Origin: a virus
Strand: one strand, 5' to 3'
Length of the DNA: 29,678 bases
IMG/VR virus record: IMGVR_UViG_3300021957_000203
Coordinates: 1 to 29,678 of that record
The translations under genes were made by a program, and so were the position numbers. The notes beneath the pieces are model-generated. The model did no database searches. It saw only the letters and a program-made list of their open reading frames with translations, and was not told where the DNA came from. This document shows positions 24,301 through 29,678 of the stretch, in pieces; the stretch's first letter is position 1; each line of letters begins with the position of its first letter.

Positions 24301-25989
24301 AAGAATTTTATCTAACTCTTTAAAAGATTTATTATATGCTTTTCTTTCTTTTGTATTATAAAATCTATCAAAAGCAATTGCTAGAGCTCCAATAATTACT
24401 AGAGTTGCTCCAATAAGAGGTAGGAATTTTACAAATGAGGCTGTAAGTAGTCCTACATTTTTTGTAAGTCCTGCAAACTTTAATTTTAGTTTTTCATTTT
24501 GTCGTGTTAGAAAGCCCATATTTTTAATTGCTTCAAGAGTTCGTTTCTTTTTCTTGTCAAAAGCTTTAGCATTTAAAGCCATTGCAGCACTTAGTCCTAC
24601 TTCTCCACTGGTGAATTTTGCTATTGACTGTGCTTGTCTACCTGCAAAAACAGCATCCGTTCTAGCAATTTTTGCGGCTATTTGTTTGCCCCCTTGTCCT
24701 TCTCGTAGTGCTAGTAATTTTCTTTCGTTCGCTAACTGTCTTTGAATTTGTTTTATTTCTGCTTCTTTTTGTGCAAATCTTGCTGTACCTTTTTCAAAAT
24801 TTCTGTCTAGGCTAGCTAGTCTTCGTTTTTCTTGTAATTCTAATTTTTTAATGCTCATTGTGAGCTTATCTGTTGCTGATCCTTCAGCGTTCTTAGCGTT
24901 TACATAACCTTTTGAACCAAGTTTAAATTCTTTAGTTTTCTTTTTAAGACTTTTTATTTCGTTATTAGATTCCTTAACTAAAGCTTTTGAATCTGCGGCA
25001 GATTTTGTAGCTCTTTCTGCTGCTTTTTGACTCATAGTTCCAAGTGCAGGTACTATTTGAGTTGCAATCGTACTACCAAATATTAGCATTGTTCCAAATA
25101 ATGCAGTTGTACTATTTGCTAATAGTCCAATTACTGAATTTAGCATAAGCGTTTCATTAAAGAAATTAAAAATTTCTTTTGTTAAGTCTCCAAATGTTGC
25201 TCCAAGTTTTTGGTAAGCTGTTGGATCTGCAGCTTCTGCTATATCTCCAAATTTTGCTGTACCTTGTTCAAGAATTTCATTCATAAAAGCTTGTCGTCTT
25301 TCCATTTGTGTTAAAGAACTTGCTGACTTACCTAATTGTGCTGCATATTTTTCTACAGCATCATCAAGACGAACCATAATACCTAATTCATCTAAAATTT
25401 CAGGTTCTAGTTTAATTGCACCTCTTGTTAACCTATCGAATGCATCAGGTAAGTTTCTTCCTAATGTTAAGGCTGCTCCTTTTGCGACTTTTGCTAGTCC
25501 TTCTAATTCTACTTCGCCGAATCCTCCAGAAATACCCAATGCAGCTGCACTAGATGCTTCTTCTAAAGTTAGTGCCATTCCTGTGGCTTCTCTTAAGTTA
25601 TCGGCAAGAATACTAAGAGTTCTACCAGATTGATTTCCTACAATCTCGAGACCTTCTCTTAGTTTTTGAAATTCTGCTGCTCGTGACAGAGCATTAAATG
25701 CAGCGGATGCTGCGAAGACGTTGGCGGCTAATGTTGCGTAAGCACCTACAAGAGATGTACCTCCACTTCCGCCAATGGTTTGTGATAGTTTGGAAAAGTT
25801 CTTTGTTTGGTTAGCAGTCTGTATGACTCCTTGTTTTTGGCGACCATACTGTTTATCTTGGGTTTTACCAAGATTCTTCGTCTTTTTATCAGTATTATCA
25901 ATAGATTTCGCAAGTTTTCCTTGTTCCTGCTGTACTACTTTAAATCCTTTTGAAGTTACTACAACCTCAAATGCTACTTTGTTCGCCAT
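21313..25989 (-). CDS. Tape measure protein (1558 residues)
   Basis: This is the longest gene after the chaperones, as expected. It has long coiled-coil-like stretches rich in K, E, Q and A. The hydrophobic segments lie at about residues 286-315 (LLANSTTALFGTMLIFGSTIA), 521-538 (FLPLIGATLVIIGALAIAF) and 1360-1401 (ASTAAAVMQTMAASGVGFF and on). The C-terminal region is glycine-rich and includes GGDGIVVGERGPEVITP (about 1470-1487), a hallmark of phage tape measure proteins. The protein sets tail length and is ejected into the cell at infection. At about 1.5 angstrom per residue it predicts a tail near 230 nm. It starts at TAATG overlapping the second chaperone ORF. No lysozyme or peptidase motif was recognised in it. 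Confidence 0.9.
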   Translation of the reverse strand: MANKVAFEVVVTSKGFKVVQQEQGKLAKSIDNTDKKTKNLGKTQDKQYGRQKQGVIQTANQTKNFSKLSQTIGGSGGTSLVGAYATLAANVFAASAAFNALSRAAEFQKLREGLEIVGNQSGRTLSILADNLREATGMALTLEEASSAAALGISGGFGEVELEGLAKVAKGAALTLGRNLPDAFDRLTRGAIKLEPEILDELGIMVRLDDAVEKYAAQLGKSASSLTQMERRQAFMNEILEQGTAKFGDIAEAADPTAYQKLGATFGDLTKEIFNFFNETLMLNSVIGLLANSTTALFGTMLIFGSTIATQIVPALGTMSQKAAERATKSAADSKALVKESNNEIKSLKKKTKEFKLGSKGYVNAKNAEGSATDKLTMSIKKLELQEKRRLASLDRNFEKGTARFAQKEAEIKQIQRQLANERKLLALREGQGGKQIAAKIARTDAVFAGRQAQSIAKFTSGEVGLSAAMALNAKAFDKKKKRTLEAIKNMGFLTRQNEKLKLKFAGLTKNVGLLTASFVKFLPLIGATLVIIGALAIAFDRFYNTKERKAYNKSFKELDKILEGLPDKAKEYNKALNASGNAGSLQLRTSAILSNQITEINDKLQESIEKRNELGESGVGSLAGTGTFFARIDKNALGGKESPANILEQEVKAIEKIVGTRLPRVAETSRTALRTAVRIQDSVEIKALEEILTSDIPEYVNAAKDTMGSFNDALSKGDGVLALEEASKVVERLQERFGKLNAAIASFNQTLMDAEKIGSQFIQKFLPKTSTTDIINTFNTFAQNIEAIEEETKRSGTDTANTLAAAFSATGSSIGALLGGTFLELQTNFNVAKSQLDTAKAEQEKFQNMGFMGKRKAAKDAGFTGIGAVGQLEEQLDTGVSTAETAFKTTKKPLSDEGLRAFEDTREVLIEINKLEILRKAKLEQIKNIQKISKNVLGQSAQAGTLQNKVLDDQLQLRKNAFNTGNRILANQLKITTEQEEELGLVGALKLKRMQMVGDKEKALEVSKIDLQIQEQENILFQQKMNAAQQVANISNAQIAIDKTALKLAERQVGFEQKLTAVRLEREAISRGQSKADPIATLIAELQGEQDKVKFAKEKARIELASAKVQNALLAAQLKAMVEMGQMSLSQANSIIDDADIVLDGLSTQLNKEIDNASKTAVPALEKAFAKTFGGDLVSKNLSKGIMAAFLQSSGAIATLDQQLIAAGSTLRDFGQTMVDTFGEDGAVVGALSNFSASLVEIGPTISQAFAKIDEATGDQTIMGEDGKKKIVEGLSEQSAGLLKYAAIAETTGAVLSSFGQLMQADSNRRIAAIDSQIEAEKRIDGKSAESIARIKALEGKKLQLQRKSFEQQKKIQMAQVIASTAAAVMQTMAASGVGFFATPMAMLVAAMGAAQLAIIRKTQFDGGGGGDVAAPNTALKIGGRSNNVDVGSKATGGELSYLRGDRGVGSNANNFTPGGAMGRKGYANGGDGIVVGERGPEVITPSAPIDVTPNYALGGQGQNINFNISAVDGASVQNMLNEQQGNIIQMIRDAANDNGEAFLETVDTPVYNGSGI

Positions 25990-26312
25990 TAACGTCTCTT
26001 AATCTTATCTCTCTCAGCTTTTAATCTTTTTTGAGAAGCTTCGATTGCTCTACTGTCTAACCACAGTATTGTTTCTAATACATACTCTTCATTGTGTTCT
26101 TCTATTCCATATCTGTGTAGTAAGAATTTAAAATTAGTATAATCTTTTCCTACATACCCAACATCTGGAAATATTCTATCTCCTAAACTGTGAAATATAT
26201 TGACAGTATTTAGAGTTAATTCAGGAAAATCATTCCAGTCTTCTGGACATTTTTCCCAGTCGGGATCTTCCCCCATTTGCTCCATCATTTCCAAGTATTG
26301 ATCCTTGGTCAT
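25989..26312 (-). CDS. Second tail assembly chaperone ORF (T-like), probably frameshift-expressed
   Basis: From ATG at 26312 it encodes 107 residues, acidic then basic (MTKDQYLEMMEQMGEDPDWEKCPEDWNDFPEL ... ASQKRLKAERDKIKRR). It sits between the first chaperone ORF and the tape measure gene, the usual place of the lambda T part of G-T. The frame is open upstream of this ATG to a TAG at 26388-26390, so it overlaps the first ORF's end by 56 coding bases. No ribosome binding site is well placed before the ATG: AGGA directly abuts it. Expression as a fusion with the upstream ORF, by +1 or -2 frameshift, is therefore plausible. The stop overlaps the tape measure start by one base. Identity is by position and size. 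Confidence 0.7.
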   Translation of the reverse strand: MTKDQYLEMMEQMGEDPDWEKCPEDWNDFPELTLNTVNIFHSLGDRIFPDVGYVGKDYTNFKFLLHRYGIEEHNEEYVLETILWLDSRAIEASQKRLKAERDKIKRR

Positions 26313-26328
26313 TCCTACATCTTTGTTG

Positions 26329-26772
26329 TCAAGAAATACTTGGAGTCTCTTTTGTAACTTTTCCTTGTTCTTCGTTGCGAAAATTTTCTAAGTCAAAGAC
26401 TACCTCATTGAGCCAGTTATCGAATTCTGAAGAATTTTCAACTAATTGCTGAGCATTTTCTTCTGAGAATTCCATTTCAGCTTCAGCGTCTTGCCCTTTA
26501 AGATCTACAAGTAGTAAGTCTTGTAAATAACCTAATTGCAGTCCTTTCCAATTTTTAACTGTTGATCTTGTAAATTCAATAATAAATTTTTCATCATTTA
26601 ATTCATCTTCAAATTGACGAGTTTTACGATTAAATTTATTAATTGTACATTTTTTACGAAGGTTTGTTAATTCTTTTCTTGATAGATTTGCAAGTTCTAC
26701 TTCAAATCCGAGTAATCCTGGGAATTCTACCCAAGTAGTTTTACTATCTACTAGTAATGATTTTAAATCCAT
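26329..26772 (-). CDS. Tail assembly chaperone (G-like)
   Basis: This encodes 147 residues (MDLKSLLVDSKTTWVEFPGLLGFEVELANLSRKELTNLRKKCT...). The pattern 'W...pg..gfev.l..lsr.el..l...c......f......D..k......v.nW.Gl' is typical of phage tail assembly chaperones that bind the tape measure protein and guide tube building. The C-terminus is acidic (DNWLNEVVFDLENFRNEEQGK). It has a ribosome binding site (AGGAG, 10 bases before ATG). The next ORF is in the frame reached by +1 or -2 slippage. It is preceded by the tube proteins and followed by the tape measure, the standard order. Confidence 0.8.
   Translation of the reverse strand: MDLKSLLVDSKTTWVEFPGLLGFEVELANLSRKELTNLRKKCTINKFNRKTRQFEDELNDEKFIIEFTRSTVKNWKGLQLGYLQDLLLVDLKGQDAEAEMEFSEENAQQLVENSSEFDNWLNEVVFDLENFRNEEQGKVTKETPSIS
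26332..26387 (-). other. Candidate translational frameshift window between chaperone ORFs
   Basis: The two chaperone frames are both open here: the second frame opens after TAG at 26388-26390 and the first stops at TGA 26331-26329. Moving from the first to the second frame needs +1 (or -2), not the -1 of lambda. Candidate +1 sites are TTT followed by CGC (TTT at 26382-26380, re-pairing on TTC) and two AAA-G steps (AAA at 26361-26359 and 26352-26350). No lambda-like XXXYYYZ heptamer leads to the right frame. Confidence 0.45.
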
Positions 26773-26785
26773 GGTGTTATATCTC

Positions 26786-27694
26786 CTAATATGTTATAAC
26801 GGTTGATAAATTTGCAGGATTGCCTATCAAACGATAGTCAAAAGTCTGCGTAAATACTTCGCCTTGAGCCATTCTTTTAGTAAACATGCAATTTGCTAAG
26901 TTTGCGTCTAAGAATGTACTGCCATTGACGATTGTTTTAATACGAACACTAGTGTCTGTATTAAAACTTTGCACAGTACTAGAGTTATCGCTAGTAATAT
27001 ATTGTACTATATTACCCGAGACAACTCTTCTTCCAAGAGTAAACTCAGAAGGGTACATTGCGTTTGAAGCATTTGTAACTGAAAGACTATTATGTAATGT
27101 TTCATAAGGTGTCCATTGTATTTCATTTTGAACACTTAATGTAGCAGATATGATGCTTGAAACATCTGATCCACTTACTTCAACATCTATAATGTTTGTG
27201 ATGGGAGTTCTTGTCGAACTAGCACTAACCAAAGAACTTGGTAGTGAATAAGAAGCATTTCCTACTCTCTCTAACTTACTTGCCTGTCCTGAAACATTCA
27301 AAGTTAGTGGTGAGTTTTTAGCTAAGTTGAAATCGCCATTTGTAATGACACATTCATTTAACTTAAAAGTGCTTTCCCCTGTTACAATATAAAGGTCAAA
27401 AGAGTTAACTCTTGTTTGTCCTTCTGTAGCATCATAATCAGTTAAAAGTGCTTTTACTATTGTTTCATCTTTCTCTGTTGTTAAATATACTGAGAAGCTG
27501 AAACTAGCAGGGTTTGCTTTTGTTATACTTGTTCCCTGAAACATCTTTGTCTGATCGTGCAAAGTCTTTACTTCATATGCATCTTCCGCAAATGTTTGTG
27601 AGAACGACACGTTGGGAGCCGTTACCAATAAGTAACGGCTTCCTCCATGTACGAGGTGTACTTTACTTTCTCGTAGAAAGTTGTACGTTGTCAT
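26786..27694 (-). CDS. Second tail tube-like protein (302 residues)
   Basis: It follows the major tail protein and precedes the chaperones. It begins MTTYNFLRESKVHLVHGGSRYLL, then VSFSQTFAEDAYEVKTLHDQTKMFQGTSITKANPASFSFSVYLTTEKDE. This resembles the 'sqtf......v..l......f.gs......p.sfs..l' layout of tube-type proteins. A later block (LKLNECVITNG-like, seen as FKLNECVITNGDFNLAKNSPLTLNVSGQASKL) matches the recurring tube motif 'f.l....v....f.i.....it.sgq.s.l'. The first half and second half (LANCMFTKRMAQGEVFTQTFDYRLIG) look like two related barrels. It may form part of the tube, the tube end or a tube-capping ring. Not recognised precisely. Confidence 0.6.
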   Translation of the reverse strand: MTTYNFLRESKVHLVHGGSRYLLVTAPNVSFSQTFAEDAYEVKTLHDQTKMFQGTSITKANPASFSFSVYLTTEKDETIVKALLTDYDATEGQTRVNSFDLYIVTGESTFKLNECVITNGDFNLAKNSPLTLNVSGQASKLERVGNASYSLPSSLVSASSTRTPITNIIDVEVSGSDVSSIISATLSVQNEIQWTPYETLHNSLSVTNASNAMYPSEFTLGRRVVSGNIVQYITSDNSSTVQSFNTDTSVRIKTIVNGSTFLDANLANCMFTKRMAQGEVFTQTFDYRLIGNPANLSTVITY

Positions 27695-27696
27695 TG

Positions 27697-29277
27697 TTAT
27701 ACAGTATTGTCTGTTGTGTACTGAGTATCTGAGTGAGTTGTTAAACCCTTATAAACTACAGTCATTTCATCACCTGTTAATAGGTCACTTCCATGAGCTG
27801 AGAATTCTACTGAAGTAGAAATCAGATCGCCAGTTTCGATTGTTGGTACTGTCATATGTGCTTTTGGAATACTAAACTCAACAACTGGTACAGCACTTGA
27901 AGCGCCCCCCATGAATAAGCTCATATCAAATACGTTACTAACTAAGTCGGTTGCACCAGCTAAGTCTGTAAGTAATTGGTTAGAACCATTTGATTTTGTA
28001 TCCAAGTAACATGTTAAGTTACCAGTAATCTGTCTAGATCCTGTAAAAGATCCAATCGGTTTGTCAATAATACCTAGTGTTTCAGGTGTTACATATGTTA
28101 CGTTATTAGCGATAGTAATAGAACCACCAGTAATGTTAATATCATATGTTCTTGCATCTAAACCACCAGAAACTGCACCACCACCTTGAGCGGCTGCAGC
28201 AAGTGTTAATGTTGACAGTTTGTTTCTTAAGTAATCAGCGTCGTCTGGTCCAGTACAATCAGCATAGTTATAACCTTCTACATAAGTAGCAGTTGTAACT
28301 GAAGTGTCTGATCCTGCTGGTTTTGCATGAAGAACTTTTGAAGGATCTTCAATTGCTGTTGAAACTTGGTCAATTGTTGTTGCGTTTCCAGACCATGTTA
28401 ATTGAGCAATACCATCAATTGAGAAGTCAATCTCGCATTGATTTACTTGAGCTTGATTCAAACGATAAGTTGTATTTTCTAGAGCAAAGAATATTGAAAG
28501 TTTCAATAATTCATGATGATCTGATCCTGCGAAATCTATAATTCCTGATGAGCTAGTTAAAGTAACTGCTGGATTAGAGTCACCACTTAAAGCACCATCA
28601 CAGATATCTTTACCTGCTATAGAAGACCAAAGAATATTTTCTACCATATCCATGTCGCCTGTTTCTCTCCAACTAGCTGTACCATGCTTGAAAGGTCGTA
28701 CGTATGTACCGAAAGACCATTCTGCAGGTGGTAAAGAGTCATTGAATCGTTTTGACCCACGGTTAGGGAAGGCACCAGCTTCGTTAATTGTAACGTCTGT
28801 GCTTTCACTTCCTTGTGAGAAACTATAACCATCTAAAACACCAATTCTAAAGGTGTTGATTTTTTTAGCGGCTGCATTGCCATCATGAGTACCATTACCC
28901 TTAAATAGTCCTGTTGCTACTCTTGAGTTATCAGTAGTAGTAGTGCTTGTAACACCATTAATAGTTAATACAAGCCCATCTGCACCACTTCCAGTAGAAG
29001 CTGTTGAAGTAACAGTGTTATTATCTGCGTATCCTGCTCCTCGAAAATTATTCGGGATATAAACTTCAGTAACTGCACCACTATTAACTGCGGCGACAAT
29101 ACACTTAAATCCTGTTCCAGATCCATTTGTTGTTGCAAAGGTTAATACATCACCTACAGCATGACCAGAATTTGTTCCTGCTATTACATCAACAGTTTTA
29201 ACTGACCCACCACTTGCGTGTACTCCATTTACAGAGCTGACAAATACTTTCGTATTTCTCGATAAATTTAAAGCCAT
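27697..29277 (-). CDS. Major tail tube protein with extra N-terminal domain (526 residues)
   Basis: After the tube start (MALNLSRNTKVFVSSVNG) residues about 27-110 form an extra glycine-rich beta domain: SGHAVGDVLTFATTNGSGTGFKC, then AVTEVYIPNNFRGAGYADNNTVT. It resembles short 'GsGtGf...v..G.vt.v.i...G.GY..gd.l' domains seen in marine phage virion proteins. The tube fold resumes near residue 140 (FRIGVLDGYSFSQGSESTDVTINEAG) and includes PAEWSFGTYVRPF, YRLNQAQVNQCEIDFSIDGIAQLTWSG and VSVEFSAHGSDL-type strands near the end (STSVEFSAHGSDLLTGDEM). Ribosome binding site GGAGA lies about 9 bases before ATG. Its place between terminator and chaperones fits the major tail protein. No sheath gene adjoins, so the tail is probably non-contractile. 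Confidence 0.75.
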   Translation of the reverse strand: MALNLSRNTKVFVSSVNGVHASGGSVKTVDVIAGTNSGHAVGDVLTFATTNGSGTGFKCIVAAVNSGAVTEVYIPNNFRGAGYADNNTVTSTASTGSGADGLVLTINGVTSTTTTDNSRVATGLFKGNGTHDGNAAAKKINTFRIGVLDGYSFSQGSESTDVTINEAGAFPNRGSKRFNDSLPPAEWSFGTYVRPFKHGTASWRETGDMDMVENILWSSIAGKDICDGALSGDSNPAVTLTSSSGIIDFAGSDHHELLKLSIFFALENTTYRLNQAQVNQCEIDFSIDGIAQLTWSGNATTIDQVSTAIEDPSKVLHAKPAGSDTSVTTATYVEGYNYADCTGPDDADYLRNKLSTLTLAAAAQGGGAVSGGLDARTYDINITGGSITIANNVTYVTPETLGIIDKPIGSFTGSRQITGNLTCYLDTKSNGSNQLLTDLAGATDLVSNVFDMSLFMGGASSAVPVVEFSIPKAHMTVPTIETGDLISTSVEFSAHGSDLLTGDEMTVVYKGLTTHSDTQYTTDNTV

Positions 29278-29310
29278 TTTGCTTTCTCCGTTTTATAATG
29301 GAAAGGGTGC

Positions 29311-29329
29311 GGCTACATATTTATGTGCC
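29311..29329 (-). other. Possible small hairpin upstream of the major tail gene
   Basis: In the 63-base gap 29278-29340, the transcript could pair GGC-ACA with TGT-A-GCC, leaving one bulged A and an AT-rich loop. It is too weak and has no T-run for a convincing terminator. It might be a leader structure or chance. I saw no consensus promoter in this gap. Confidence 0.25.
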
Positions 29330-29340
29330 TTACCTGTTTC

Positions 29341-29678
29341 CTAATATCGTACTCTGACTGTCATTTCTCCAATTCCTAAAGGAGCGATAACTCCCTCATC
29401 AGTACTTATACTTCCTATTGTTAAAGAAGTTGTACTTAGACTTGGATCGACTGTGTCGTCATACATTAAACTATCATTATCATCTATAATACTTTCAATA
29501 TCTTCTAGTAATAATGCTAGTGTTTCTTGAGTATCATTTTCATCACTAATATATACTCTTATTGTTAAATCCAACAATCTCCATTTAAATGCTCCAGGTT
29601 GATATTCTCTGAATTCATCCCCTGCTACTACGCAGAGTTTTGGATATTGTTCTATTTCATCTAAAAATTTTAAGTGTC
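29341..29678 (-). CDS. Tail terminator / tail completion-like protein, N-terminus beyond window edge (partial)
   Basis: The frame is open to the right edge. A TTG at 29577 could serve as a start, but the codons above it read coherently as HLKFLDEIEQYPKLCVVAGDE and then FREYQPGAFKWRLLDLTIRVYI. The real start is therefore outside the window. About 112 residues are visible. The pattern 'l..ie.yP.l.v..g.e..ey.pg....r.l.l.Irvyv...e......l..ll.die..i' fits small tail terminator/completion proteins that cap the tube and meet the head. It lies directly before the major tail protein, as expected. The end is acidic then beta (APLGIGEMTVRVRY). Confidence 0.7.
   Translation of the reverse strand, partial: HLKFLDEIEQYPKLCVVAGDEFREYQPGAFKWRLLDLTIRVYISDENDTQETLALLLEDIESIIDDNDSLMYDDTVDPSLSTTSLTIGSISTDEGVIAPLGIGEMTVRVRY

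Noticed and set aside
27697-29277. Contractile tail sheath protein
   Set aside because: The protein reads as a tube protein with an insertion. No second large sheath-like gene or baseplate genes were found, so a non-contractile tail is favoured.

Overview
The window is a block of tail and host-recognition genes from a long-tailed double-stranded DNA phage. Every gene I can support lies on the minus strand, so transcription runs from position 29678 down to 1. The DNA is AT-rich. The fibre, lectin-like and repeat proteins are of the kind common in phages of marine bacteria such as cyanophages and pelagiphages. The host cannot be named from this sequence. I see no contractile sheath, baseplate wedge, integrase, tRNA, CRISPR, lysis or replication gene. 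The gene order fits a siphovirus.

Region 1 (29678-25989) makes the tail tube and its chaperones. It holds a tail-terminator-like protein cut by the window edge, a 526-residue major tail tube protein with an apparent extra N-terminal domain, a second tube-like protein of 302 residues, and two tail assembly chaperone ORFs. The chaperone ORFs overlap out of frame and may be joined by a +1 (or -2) frameshift.

Region 2 (25989-14997) makes the tail core and tip. It holds a 1558-residue tape measure protein (predicting a tail of roughly 230 nm), a 238-residue distal tail-like protein, and a 1866-residue tip/hub protein. The hub appears to combine a lambda L-like N-terminus, a J-like hub, an Fn3 domain and a fibre-like C-terminus. 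I see no separate NlpC/P60 peptidase or gpI homologue.

Region 3 (14997-10483) encodes tip accessory proteins. Three share an N-terminal motif (KR-L-L-GK ... YGL-S-G-DV) with unrelated C-termini: 909, 163 and 190 residues. Between the first two is a 132-residue stand-alone Hint (intein/Hedgehog-like) protein that has lost the expected catalytic positions. A small 107-residue structural protein follows.

Region 4 (10482-1) is an adhesion and fibre module. It begins with the only sizeable gap between genes inside the fibre region, 80 bases, which holds a consensus sigma70 promoter (TTGACA, 18 bases, TGG-TATAAT) and a strong ribosome binding site. Downstream lie small virion proteins, a fibre with an Mtd-like N-terminus and a 62-residue stand-alone copy of that N-terminus, and a 1392-residue repeat fibre. 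A LamG plus SPRY protein, a DUF7483-like protein and a DUF4376/tail-fibre-assembly-like protein come next. The last gene is a second repeat fibre, a paralogue of the 1392-residue one, which runs off the left edge.

Genes are packed very tightly. Nine junctions share one base in the form TAATG and one overlaps as ATGA, which suggests translational coupling. No stretch over 300 bases lacks a gene.
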